A stretch of 13,320 nucleotides of DNA from Myxococcales bacterium (GCA_013298325.1 JAAFHJ010000078.1:1-13320), one strand, 5' to 3'; shown: positions 1 through 7,185, counted from the first letter of the stretch. The notes: a model not told the origin generated them from the sequence alone. Program-made: numbers and translations.

Positions 1-1155
1 ACGATGCAGATACTTGCCCTGGAAGCCAACCCGACGCCGACGCGCCTCCTCTACCGGACCGACTACGCCCTTGCGCGCCTGAGCGGTCAGCCGGCGCCTG
101 CCTACCCGCAAGAGCCGCTCGTCCGTGGGATCTTCGATCCCTACGAGTGGGAACTCCTTCAAGAAACAGTGCTTTCTGCCGACGCGCAGAAGCCGCTCCC
201 CGATCCTTCCAATCGCTGGGCCGACGACCCCGCCGCCGCCGCCCTCGGTGCTCGCATCTTTGCCGATGCCACGCTCAGCCCCTCGGGGACCGTCTCCTGC
301 GCCACCTGTCACGATCCGGCGACCGGGTTTGAGGATCGTCGCCCGCGGGCGCTCGGCGTTGCCGAGGGGTCGCGGAAGTCGCCCCGTATCGGGCAGATCG
401 GCACTGCACGGAATTTCTTCTGGGACGGGCGCGCCCCGACGCTCGCCGCCCAGGCGCTAGGCCCCTTCGAGAACCCGAAGGAATTTGGCTCCGACCGATG
501 CTTGGTCGTCAAACGAATCTCCGCCAACTACAGGAATTCCTGGACAGATCTCTTCGGGCCCCTCCCGCCCGCGTCGGTCCTGCCGGACCGCTGTGCCGGC
601 GCCCTCGATGCGGCGACGCAGGCGGCCGTCGACGGCGCATTCGCCCACGTCGGGCAGGCAATTGCCGCTTACGAGCGGACGTTCCGCGTCGTTCCGAACC
701 GCGTCGACCGCTATCTGGCTGGCGACGACGGGGCGCTCAACGACTCGGAAAAGCTCGGACTTCACCACTTCGGCCACGACGGCTGCCTCCAATGCCATTG
801 GGGCCCCCGCTTTTCCGACGACGCCTTCCACGCCCTCCGCTTCCCCGGCCTCGCGAGCCCTCTCGACCTCGGTCGCGGCGCCCTCGCGGAAGCGATCGCA
901 CGCGGGGGGGATGCCGCAAGACCGGGCGCCTTCAAGACGCCCCCGCTCCGTGGCGTCGCAAAGAGTCGCGGCTTTGGCCACGCGGGCGCGATCCCCGATC
1001 TCCTTGGAGTTGCACATATTTATCGGATCGCCGGTGCCGGCCCCGAGGACGCGACCGCCGTCGGGACCGCCGAGCGGTGGCTTCAGAAGTTCCACGAGGA
1101 GGACGAGCCGGCGCTCGCCGCCTTCCTTGCGGCCCTGGATGGGGACGCCCCCTAA
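1..1155 (+). CDS. MauG / cytochrome c peroxidase family di-heme protein, 5'-partial
   Basis: This is a periplasmic c-type di-heme enzyme of the bacterial cytochrome c peroxidase/MauG superfamily, which reduces peroxide or oxidises a partner protein. Numbering is from the ATG at position 4. There are two heme-binding CxxCH motifs: CATCH (residues 99-103), followed by the family motif WDGRA (140-144), and CLQCH (261-265). The spacing and order are those of the family. The C-terminal region with FKTPPLR (310-316) matches the segment that normally carries the axial Met (YMHxG). Here it reads FGHAG (324-328), so the Met position is Gly325. No signal peptide is visible and the frame is open at base 1. 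The true start is therefore probably upstream of the window. The stop TAA overlaps the stop of the convergent gene. The superfamily call is secure, but the substrate is unknown. Confidence 0.9.
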   Translation, partial: TMQILALEANPTPTRLLYRTDYALARLSGQPAPAYPQEPLVRGIFDPYEWELLQETVLSADAQKPLPDPSNRWADDPAAAALGARIFADATLSPSGTVSCATCHDPATGFEDRRPRALGVAEGSRKSPRIGQIGTARNFFWDGRAPTLAAQALGPFENPKEFGSDRCLVVKRISANYRNSWTDLFGPLPPASVLPDRCAGALDAATQAAVDGAFAHVGQAIAAYERTFRVVPNRVDRYLAGDDGALNDSEKLGLHHFGHDGCLQCHWGPRFSDDAFHALRFPGLASPLDLGRGALAEAIARGGDAARPGAFKTPPLRGVAKSRGFGHAGAIPDLLGVAHIYRIAGAGPEDATAVGTAERWLQKFHEEDEPALAAFLAALDGDAP

Positions 1156-2324
1156 ACGGCGCCGTCGAGGTCGACGATGAGCGGGACGAGGCGGTTTACA
1201 GCGTCATCGACGTCGGCTTCGTCGGTGTAGGCGCCAAATCCGAAGCGAATTCGGGTGTCCCGAACGTCGACGATGACACCGGCCGCGACCAAGGCGTTGC
1301 AAATGGCGCGGGCGTTGGGGAGGTCGTAGGTGAGAAACTGTCCCCGTTGGTCGGCGTCCGAAACGACCAATGCCGCCTGGGGAAGAACCGCTTCCGTTTT
1401 CTTCAGAAAACGCGATTGAAGATCGTGGGCATGATCCCGGGCTCGCTCGACGGTATACCCGACGGTTTCCATCCACTCCAGGGAGCGACGGAGCCGGAAA
1501 AGACCGGTCGGATCGAAGGTCGCCCCGAAGAATCGACCGCCATGCGGCGCGAAGGGGACGAGGTCACTCTTGCCGTCCTCCAGCGCTCCGAACGCGGCAA
1601 ACCAGCCGGTGTTCTTCGGTCGCGGAAATACGCCATCGGGCGCATGAAGAAAGCAGCATCCCTCGCCACTCATTGCATATTTGTAGCCGCCGGCGACGTA
1701 GAAGATGCGGTGTTTCCAGCGCTGAAGATTCGTCGGAACTGCGCAGAACGCGTGGTACCCGTCGACGACAATGGCGGTAGAAGACGGAATCGCCTCAAGA
1801 ATCTCTTCCAAGTTCTGGACGATCGCACCCGACCGAAATGACACCTGACTCAGAAAGGCCAAGTCGAAGGTCTGGCGGTTTGCGGCCGTCGCGAAGCGCT
1901 CCGCAAAGGTCGCTCGCGGCTCCGCCGCAATGCGAACGACGTGGGCACTTCCATCCTCTTCCAAACGGGAGAGTTGCCGCTCGAAGGAGTGAAATTCACC
2001 GTCGGTCGTGAGGACCGTCAATGCCCGTGACGTCGGGAAGCACGACAGGATCCGAAGCAAAAAATCGTGGGTATTCGGGGCAAACGCGAGGGTGTCCCCG
2101 GAAGGATCGAGGCCGAGGATAGCTGCGATACGGGCTGACACTTCGGGAATGAGGGCCCCGAAGACCGTGTCCCACTTCCGATCGGCTTCCGTCGCTGCGA
2201 GGTCGGCAGCCTCTTCGTGGCCGCGAAAGGCGGCGTCGGGCCACAGGTGATGGGAATGGGCAGCGAGGTGGATGCGCCCCGGTGCTGCGCCGAGCGACCG
2301 GGAAAAGTGCGTGCGATAGCTCAC
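1152..2324 (-). CDS. kynureninase-like, class V aminotransferase-fold PLP enzyme
   Basis: A 390-residue cytosolic enzyme of PLP fold type I, class V aminotransferase/kynureninase-like. The Schiff-base lysine is K215 in GGYKYAMSGEG. Asp188 in VVDGYH is placed to bind the pyridine nitrogen, with His191 three residues later as in kynureninase-type enzymes. The C-terminal small domain ends with RIRFGFGAYTDEADVD, the usual 'R-x-G-x-x-x-Y-T' segment of this fold that binds the substrate carboxylate. Length is slightly below true kynureninase (about 410-430). The specific reaction cannot be assigned: kynureninase, cysteine desulfurase-like or transaminase activity are all possible. The start is a GTG at 2322-2324 that overlaps the stop of the upstream lipoprotein gene as GTGA, with GAGG four bases before it, so translation is probably coupled. 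The gene ends convergently with the di-heme gene, sharing stop-codon bases. Confidence 0.88.
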   Translation of the reverse strand: MSYRTHFSRSLGAAPGRIHLAAHSHHLWPDAAFRGHEEAADLAATEADRKWDTVFGALIPEVSARIAAILGLDPSGDTLAFAPNTHDFLLRILSCFPTSRALTVLTTDGEFHSFERQLSRLEEDGSAHVVRIAAEPRATFAERFATAANRQTFDLAFLSQVSFRSGAIVQNLEEILEAIPSSTAIVVDGYHAFCAVPTNLQRWKHRIFYVAGGYKYAMSGEGCCFLHAPDGVFPRPKNTGWFAAFGALEDGKSDLVPFAPHGGRFFGATFDPTGLFRLRRSLEWMETVGYTVERARDHAHDLQSRFLKKTEAVLPQAALVVSDADQRGQFLTYDLPNARAICNALVAAGVIVDVRDTRIRFGFGAYTDEADVDDAVNRLVPLIVDLDGAV

Positions 2325-3634
2325 AAAACCTCACAAGTCGGCGAACACAAATTCTTCAGCGTCGTCGCGTTGTTTACGGTCGCGCGCAGGTAGAGGCGCC
2401 CGGCCGCCCCGCCTCCGCCTCCGCCAGAGCCGTCCCTCTGCCCGGCTTGGGGCCCCGCGGTTCCGCCCCCCGAGCCGCCGCTCCCCCCGTTGAAGCCGAT
2501 CCCGCCGACGATCAATCCAGCGCCGCCCGCCCCACCCGCCGCATTTTGCCCGTCGTCCGGCGGGTCTTTGCCGTCGCCGCCGCGGACGCCGACCGCGTTG
2601 CTCGCCCCAGCGCCGCCGCCGCCACCGCCGAATGCGAGGAGCTTGCCGGTGATCGTGAGCGTGCCGGTCGTGAGGAGGACCGTTCCGCCGGACCCGCCAC
2701 CGCCGCCCCCGCTCCCGCCGAGCGTAAGCGGAAACGGGCAGCCCCCCTCGCCACCGCCCCCATGAACGGTGATGAGGCCGTTGTTTCCGACCGTGAGCGA
2801 CGTTGTCGCATGGAGGAGGAGCGCACCCCCGGCGCCGCCGGCGCGCCCGCAGGCCCCTCCTGGGGCTCCGCTCGCTCCGCCTGCGGCCCCCGCCAGAAGC
2901 GCGAAGGGGGAAGCCGGGGAAGAGGTTCCGCCCGATCCGCCATTGTTATTTTCGGCATAGGAGGCACCGCCGCCGGTCGCCCCGTTGGTGAACCGACCGC
3001 CGCCGCCACCGCCCGATTTCGACGTCCCGTTGCCGCCGACGCCCGGCGCCCAGCTCATGCCAGGACCGCCGGCGACGCCGCGGGCCGACGCGTCAATTTT
3101 GGCTTGAATATCAATAGTATCGGCGACGACGACAAGCGGCTTGGAACCGGTAATGCGCACCGTTTGGTTGACCGTCCACCGCTTCACGCGCATGGCGACG
3201 GCGTCGCCCGCGTTGTTCGTCAGCTGGACGTCGACAAAGGCGCCATTCGCCACGTTCCCGCCTCCGACAGTGACCACTTTTGTGTCGGTATCAATCGAGG
3301 TAACGTCGATCAACGAGTTGGCCGACGGGGCGACGTCAACCTTGTTCGCGATGCCGTAGACATCAATCAGAATTGGGGCCAAACCGGCGTCGATGGGGCC
3401 CGAATCGTCCAAGATCCCACCGTCGGTCGCCCCCGTCTCTGCGCCGGAGTCGCTCGTCCCTGTTTCGCCGCCGCTGTCGACTGCGCTGTCGGTGGTCGCA
3501 TCGCGCGCGGCGTCGACGCTGCCATCCATGCCTCCATCGGCGGCAGGGGGCGTGGCCGGGGCGTCGATGGTAAGGCCGCAGGCGCTTGCAGCGAAGACGG
3601 CAAAGACGAAGGGGGCAACGGCACGACGTTTCAT
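2321..3634 (-). CDS. glycine-rich lipoprotein with beta-strand/Gly repeats
   Basis: A 437-residue exported lipoprotein of unknown function. Residues 1-19 form a lipoprotein signal peptide (Lys-Arg start, hydrophobic core, lipobox ASAC with Cys19 as the lipidated residue). Residues 20-84 are an Asp/Gly/Ser/Thr/Ala-rich linker, a style common after lipoboxes in Polyangiales. Residues 85-180 look like a beta-sandwich or strand-rich domain. From about residue 165 to the end, short hydrophobic strand segments (LVVVADTIDIQAKIDA, ALLLHATTSLTV, TVLLTTGTLTITG, GRLYLRATV) alternate with long Gly runs, including runs of six glycines. This suggests a repeated beta-roll or beta-helix-like surface structure. 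Only C430 and C434 form an obvious close pair. ATG start with GGAGAG five bases upstream. The gene begins 29 bases after the beta-barrel gene and overlaps the PLP enzyme by four bases, so the three probably form one operon. Confidence 0.85.
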   Translation of the reverse strand: MKRRAVAPFVFAVFAASACGLTIDAPATPPAADGGMDGSVDAARDATTDSAVDSGGETGTSDSGAETGATDGGILDDSGPIDAGLAPILIDVYGIANKVDVAPSANSLIDVTSIDTDTKVVTVGGGNVANGAFVDVQLTNNAGDAVAMRVKRWTVNQTVRITGSKPLVVVADTIDIQAKIDASARGVAGGPGMSWAPGVGGNGTSKSGGGGGGRFTNGATGGGASYAENNNGGSGGTSSPASPFALLAGAAGGASGAPGGACGRAGGAGGALLLHATTSLTVGNNGLITVHGGGGEGGCPFPLTLGGSGGGGGGSGGTVLLTTGTLTITGKLLAFGGGGGGAGASNAVGVRGGDGKDPPDDGQNAAGGAGGAGLIVGGIGFNGGSGGSGGGTAGPQAGQRDGSGGGGGGAAGRLYLRATVNNATTLKNLCSPTCEVL

Positions 3635-3663
3635 AGGGGCTCTCCAGGACGAAAGACGACGCT

Positions 3664-5616
3664 TCAGTAGCGTAACGTAAGCTCGGCACGAACGCCTTCA
3701 AAGGCAGGAAAGATTCGACAAACGCCGCTGACGCACCGGAGGCCGCCCTGCTGTTGGCCGGCGAAAATCTTGATGTTGGAGCCACTCGTAAACCGGTACA
3801 GGATCGAGCCGTTGACGTACCAGGCGGGCTGCCCAGTAATCGTGTAATATTCGATGCCTTGCGCGATAACCCACTTCGGCGCGATCTTGAGCGCCGTCTG
3901 GTGAAAGCCTTGTGCCCACGGGACGCTAATCTGGAGGTCTCCGCGGTCTTTTGCGTTCTGACCTTCCTCGAACCGCATACGATGGCGACCGGTGAATTCC
4001 AGCGAGTACGCACCTTTAAGGTAGTAGTTGAACGTGTAATTGAGCGCGCGTTCGTTGTAGTACAGATGGCCGTTTGCCAGCCGATCGTTGCGGACGCCGA
4101 TGGAGGCCAGGAGCTGGGAGCGATCCTTGTCGAAGCGGTACTCGATGCCGGTCAGCCCGTCCCAGACGTTGTTCTGCCCTTCGCCGGCTGGAAGTTCGCT
4201 CTGGTAGCGCCCATAGCGGTCGCAGCTGGCGCCGGGCACCTCGCTCTTCGTGTGGTAGTAGCCGCCGGCCGCGTAGACGAGGAGGTGCTTGTTCACGCGG
4301 GCGTCGGTCCGGAGGCGCCCACCGTCGACGCAGGCGTTGAAATTGCCGAACATCGAATCGGCAATGAGCGGCTCCGTTGTCGGCAATTGTGTGTAGGCTA
4401 CATTCGAAAACTCGACGGCGCGGTTTGCGTTCACCGACGCCGGCACCGGGAGAAAATTCCGGTAGCTCTTCACTTCAATGGTGTTTGTGATTGCACCAAA
4501 CGTCGATGAGAACGAACCATAGATCGCATTTCCCGAGCCACGAATGCCACTCTCCGCGGAGCCCGCGTAGTTCTGGATCGCCCCTTCAATATACAAAGTG
4601 CCGTGGCCGAACAAATTCGGGACTTCCACACTTTGACCAACAAAATCGACCTTTTTTGCGCCATAAAGCGGGTTCAGGCCCGTTGGAAGCGTCGCTAGAA
4701 ACGCCGAGGTATCGGCATCGTTGCACGTCCCGATGGGGGTCGCCAAGAGACCATCTTTGATCTCGCCGGGCCCAGAATAGCTGTACGGAGCACAGCGCGA
4801 AATGCGGACGGCACGCGTGGTCAGCACGACCGGACCGCCGCGCCCTCCCGAGATCTCTGCGCCGAGGATGCGGTCGGAGCCGAACATCGGAATCCCGCTC
4901 CCGGTGCCGTTGGCGCCGAAGGGCTTCGAAACGAACATCGCCCGTCCGGAGGCTTCGTCGACGCGCGTCGGGTTCCCGAAGCCGGCGATGGCGGTCAGGC
5001 CGATCGGCCCCTTCTGAAGGGCGATCTTCGCGCCGCGCGCCGTCGTGTCGATGCCGAGCTCATCGAACTTTCGTAGCGAAAGGGTGAGACCCCGGCCGAA
5101 CTGGGCGTAGGCATCGCCAAGGGTGATTTCGAGCCCCTTGTCTTTGTAACTTCCCCAGATCTTTGCCGGATAGACGTTGTTCCGAAAACGGGTCGCCCCG
5201 TCGGCGACGATGGCGTCACGGAAGGCCGGGTCGAACCTGCCCCCCTCAACGAAGGTCCGATCTTCGGGGCGATTCCAATAGACCGCCGAGTCGAGGCGCA
5301 AGCCGAAGGTGAATTTCTTATAGGTAAGTTGAGCGTTTAGCTTGTTGAGCCATTGCCCCCACCCGTGGTCCCGTGCCGGGAGTGGCGCCCGCGCGTCGAA
5401 GCGCTGGGAGACGATGGAGGTCTCGGTCACGTCGAGCTTGAACGGCGACGGGGGCGCGGGGGCCCGTCCGTTCGCGACCGCCGGCGCATTTGCTGGGAGC
5501 GCCTCCGCGTGGGCCCCTCGCCCGACCGCCAGGGCGCCGGCGAGAGCCAGCGCGCGAAGGGCGAAATTTCGACGACTTCCGAGGCCGAGGCGTGACGAAG
5601 AATAGAGCCCTTCCAC
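3664..5616 (-). CDS. outer-membrane beta-barrel protein (possibly DUF6029-like)
   Basis: A 650-residue outer-membrane protein of unknown function. The chosen start is the GTG at 5614-5616. It has AAGGA seven bases upstream and is followed directly by a signal peptide of about 37 residues containing SRRNFAL (a Tat-like motif) and an AHA cleavage site. The longer in-frame ATG at 5782-5784 lies inside a terminator hairpin and adds a Cys/Arg-rich, non-signal-like stretch. The mature part is rich in alternating hydrophobic strands and aromatic residues, and ends in VRAELTLRY, a terminal aromatic typical of BAM-inserted barrels. A segment around residues 167-196 (GDAYAQFGRGLTLSLRKFDE, then LGIDTTARGA) resembles, from memory, DUF6029 proteins of Bacteroidota; this needs a profile search. 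The mature part has six Cys (275, 298, 429, 465, 628, 633), an even number that allows three disulfides. It heads an operon with the Gly-rich lipoprotein and lies downstream of two TlpA genes. Confidence 0.85.
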   Translation of the reverse strand: MEGLYSSSRLGLGSRRNFALRALALAGALAVGRGAHAEALPANAPAVANGRAPAPPSPFKLDVTETSIVSQRFDARAPLPARDHGWGQWLNKLNAQLTYKKFTFGLRLDSAVYWNRPEDRTFVEGGRFDPAFRDAIVADGATRFRNNVYPAKIWGSYKDKGLEITLGDAYAQFGRGLTLSLRKFDELGIDTTARGAKIALQKGPIGLTAIAGFGNPTRVDEASGRAMFVSKPFGANGTGSGIPMFGSDRILGAEISGGRGGPVVLTTRAVRISRCAPYSYSGPGEIKDGLLATPIGTCNDADTSAFLATLPTGLNPLYGAKKVDFVGQSVEVPNLFGHGTLYIEGAIQNYAGSAESGIRGSGNAIYGSFSSTFGAITNTIEVKSYRNFLPVPASVNANRAVEFSNVAYTQLPTTEPLIADSMFGNFNACVDGGRLRTDARVNKHLLVYAAGGYYHTKSEVPGASCDRYGRYQSELPAGEGQNNVWDGLTGIEYRFDKDRSQLLASIGVRNDRLANGHLYYNERALNYTFNYYLKGAYSLEFTGRHRMRFEEGQNAKDRGDLQISVPWAQGFHQTALKIAPKWVIAQGIEYYTITGQPAWYVNGSILYRFTSGSNIKIFAGQQQGGLRCVSGVCRIFPAFEGVRAELTLRY

Positions 5617-5623
5617 AGGACCA

Positions 5624-5628
5624 TCCTT
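5624..5628 (-). promoter_or_regulatory. ribosome binding site fixing the beta-barrel GTG start
   Basis: On the minus strand AAGGA is followed by seven bases and then GTG (5616-5614). This is the only good Shine-Dalgarno/start pair near the point where the signal peptide begins. It argues against the 56-codon N-terminal extension to position 5784. Confidence 0.65.
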
Positions 5629-5644
5629 AACGCGAAACGTCACA

Positions 5645-5674
5645 TCGCTACAATCGGCTTTGTTTCCGCGACAA
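5645..5674 (-). promoter_or_regulatory. candidate sigma70-type promoter for the beta-barrel operon
   Basis: The minus strand carries TTGTCG (5674-5669), an 18-base spacer and TAGCGA (5650-5645). It lies between the terminator of the TlpA pair and the GTG start, giving a leader of about 30 bases. The -35 is fair and the -10 is weak, but it resembles the TAGxGT-type boxes at two other starts in this window. It is an inference from position and pattern only. Confidence 0.33.
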
Positions 5675-5757
5675 TCGTTCTTTCTTCCGTTTTCCGCGCG
5701 GCATCGGAGAGATTCGCGAACGCCAATTCGGCGTCTACTGGTGCGGCGACAAATGGA

Positions 5758-5790
5758 AAGCGGGTGACCCCTGGGAGGGACCACCCGCTT
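5758..5790 (-). terminator. rho-independent terminator of the TlpA pair
   Basis: An inverted repeat, AAGCGGGTG (5758-5766) with CACCCGCTT (5782-5790), forms a perfect nine-base-pair GC-rich stem. The 15-base loop can itself pair CCC with GGG. Read on the minus strand it begins 23 bases after the TlpA stop codon and is followed by the T-rich tail TTTCCATTT. This separates transcription of the two TlpA genes from the beta-barrel operon. It also shows that the upstream ATG at 5784 is not a real start. Confidence 0.75.
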
Positions 5791-5813
5791 GTTCGGAAGG
5801 TCAGTTGCAGCGA

Positions 5814-6368
5814 CTACTCACGCGCAACCAGCTCTTTTACTTCCCGCTCCAGTGCATCCTCGTCCCCGGGGTTGTAGCCCTCGTGAACCTTGAAGACTTT
5901 GCCGTGGCGATCGAAGAGAATCGTCAAAGGGGCCGACTTCTTCGGATTGTATTTGCCGACAATCACCGAGTCGCCGTCGACGAGGACGGGGAAAGTGAGA
6001 TTGTTCCGGTTCACGAACGGAGCGATTTGCGCTTCGGTCTCCGGCCCGTCCATGGCGACGGCGAGAACCGCGAAGCCCTTCTTCTTGTTCTCGTCGTAGA
6101 TCCGCTGAATGTGCGGAAATTCGGCGAGGCACGGGTCACAGAACGTGCCCCAGAAGTTGAGCAGAATTACCTCTTTGCCAAGGTGGTCCGACAGTCGAAC
6201 CGTCTTGCCGTCGAAGGTCCGCCCCTCGAAGTCTTGAGCGGTCGCCCCCGGCGTCGCAGGGGCATTGACGTCGCTCGGCGACGCCGCGCCGCCGGATTCC
6301 GCCGCGCCGCCACAGCCAAAGAGGAGGGCGGCGAAGGCAGGGAGGAGTGCCCGCGATAACCGCTTCAC
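5814..6368 (-). CDS. TlpA-like thioredoxin-fold lipoprotein (CDPC)
   Basis: A 184-residue thiol-disulfide oxidoreductase of the TlpA/ResA class, anchored by lipid in the envelope. With the GTG start at 6366-6368 the protein begins with a compact lipoprotein signal (Lys-Arg, hydrophobic core, lipobox LFGC, Cys19). An Ala/Gly/Ser/Pro linker runs to about residue 43. The TlpA domain follows: the strand VILLNFW, then the active site FCDPC (Cys77, Cys80), then AEFPHIQ, and a Pro147 (SAPLTILFD) at the expected cis-Pro site before the thiol pair. The usual Trp before the first Cys is Phe. The GTG overlaps the stop of the upstream TlpA gene as GTGA, indicating coupling. An in-frame GTG at 6390-6392 would add eight charged residues ahead of the signal and is less likely. 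These proteins reduce or shuffle disulfides in exported partners; the partner here is not proven. Confidence 0.93.
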   Translation of the reverse strand: MKRLSRALLPAFAALLFGCGGAAESGGAASPSDVNAPATPGATAQDFEGRTFDGKTVRLSDHLGKEVILLNFWGTFCDPCLAEFPHIQRIYDENKKKGFAVLAVAMDGPETEAQIAPFVNRNNLTFPVLVDGDSVIVGKYNPKKSAPLTILFDRHGKVFKVHEGYNPGDEDALEREVKELVARE

Positions 6369-7027
6369 GGGGTCGCCGTCTTTGCGAGCCACTTGTCGAC
6401 GCTCTTGCGGATCGCGTCGGCGGAATCGTAGTTGTTTCCGCCGAGTTGGCTCTCAAGCACCTTCATCGTGCGCGCGTCGATGGTGCCGTTCCAGGGGACG
6501 GCCGCGCCCGGGAAGAACGGGCCGAGCTTCTGTTGGTCGGAGTCGACGACGCCCGGGTTCTTCAGGCTAAATTTCTTCATCCAACTCTTCAGGTCGTCGC
6601 TCGTGGCGCCGGCGCTCTGCTTCGTGCCGTCGACGATCGCGGTGAGCCAGACGACCCCCTTCGCGGCGAGTTCGTCGGTGAGCGGCCCGGCGGCGCGCGC
6701 CTCCGCTTGGCAGGGGCCGCACCAGCCGGCAGCCGCCTGGATGTGGATGAGTTTGTAGGTCGTCCCTTCAGGATCGTAGAAATTCGCGAGGGATACCGGA
6801 ACCGGCTCCTTCGTGAAATCGCCGTCGGGCCAGCCGATGAACTTCAAGTTCGGCGCCACGAAGCCGGTGCTGTAGCCCTGATTCGCCGACGGGTAGGGGA
6901 CCCCAGCCGGGTTCACGTCGGTCCCGGTGACCGTTCCGCGCGCAACGCCGCTCGTGGAGTCATCGGCGGCGCAGGCCGTCAGAGCGATGGCGAAAATAGA
7001 TGCAAGATACAGTGACTTGGAACCCAT
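6365..7027 (-). CDS. TlpA-like thioredoxin-fold lipoprotein (CGPC)
   Basis: A 220-residue envelope lipoprotein with a thioredoxin/TlpA-like domain. The ATG at 7025-7027 is chosen because it is followed at once by a lipoprotein signal (MGSKSLYLAS, hydrophobic core, lipobox LTAC, Cys19) and preceded by GAGG six bases upstream. The longer frame to 7105 would put 26 charged residues before the signal and would run through the predicted promoter. The domain spans about residues 50-215, with the active site GWCGPC (Cys103, Cys106) and a likely cis-Pro region at Pro178 (AAVPWNGT). The CGPC motif is that of thioredoxin, so it may be more reducing than its CDPC neighbour. The domain is divergent from classical TlpA (for example the long loop around residues 66-90). 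First gene of a two-gene operon with the CDPC protein, divergent from the Cys-rich lipoprotein. Confidence 0.92.
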   Translation of the reverse strand: MGSKSLYLASIFAIALTACAADDSTSGVARGTVTGTDVNPAGVPYPSANQGYSTGFVAPNLKFIGWPDGDFTKEPVPVSLANFYDPEGTTYKLIHIQAAAGWCGPCQAEARAAGPLTDELAAKGVVWLTAIVDGTKQSAGATSDDLKSWMKKFSLKNPGVVDSDQQKLGPFFPGAAVPWNGTIDARTMKVLESQLGGNNYDSADAIRKSVDKWLAKTATP

Positions 7028-7056
7028 GTACGACCTCGTTGGCAAACGGTGTTCGC

Positions 7057-7084
7057 ACACTAGTCGGTAGCGGCCCTTCGTCAA
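7057..7084 (-). promoter_or_regulatory. predicted sigma70-type promoter of the TlpA pair
   Basis: The minus strand carries TTGACG (7084-7079), a 16-base spacer and TAGTGT (7062-7057). The expected transcription start, near 7050, gives a leader of about 23 bases that includes the GAGG ribosome site and ends at the ATG at 7027. The -35 matches the consensus TTGACA in five of six positions. This is the best promoter candidate in the window. Confidence 0.55.
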
Positions 7085-7142
7085 TGCACGAAAGTGCGGC
7101 GACACAACCGTGAAAGGTCGCGCTTCATTCCTCCCAATCTCG

Positions 7143-7171
7143 TTGCTGCCGTCGCCTACCTCGGGTAGTTC
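7143..7171 (+). promoter_or_regulatory. weak candidate promoter of the Cys-rich lipoprotein gene
   Basis: TTGCTG (7143-7148), a 17-base spacer and TAGTTC (7166-7171) lie just upstream of the ATG at 7186, predicting a start of transcription near 7178. The -10 keeps only the leading TA of the consensus. The candidate is offered because of its spacing and its likeness to the amt promoter, not its strength. Confidence 0.22.
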
Positions 7172-7185
7172 CGCCGACGCCCCCG

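Noticed and set aside
498..1841. Plus-strand open frame of 447 codons spanning the convergent di-heme and PLP genes.
   Set aside because: It crosses two well-supported genes, is very rich in Arg and Pro, and shows no family motif.
1..2324. A functional link between the di-heme enzyme and the kynureninase-like gene through tryptophan-to-kynurenine chemistry, as in MbnH/MbnP.
   Set aside because: The di-heme protein has the WDGRA pattern of peroxidase/MauG relatives rather than what I recall of MbnH, no MbnP-like gene is present, and the two genes are convergent in different cell compartments.
2282..3670. Plus-strand open frame of 462 codons across the Gly-rich lipoprotein gene.
   Set aside because: It is the antisense shadow of Gly-rich codons, so its product is Arg/Ala/Gly/Pro-rich with no domain or signal, whereas the minus frame has a ribosome site, a lipobox and a coherent design.
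5617..5784. N-terminal extension of the barrel gene to the ATG at 5784.
   Set aside because: The ATG is inside the terminator stem, and the extension would bury the signal peptide; the GTG at 5616 has a good ribosome site.
6369..6392. Eight-residue extension of the CDPC TlpA protein to the GTG at 6392.
   Set aside because: It adds charged residues before the lipoprotein signal; the GTGA junction at 6365-6368 is the simpler start. Not fully excluded.
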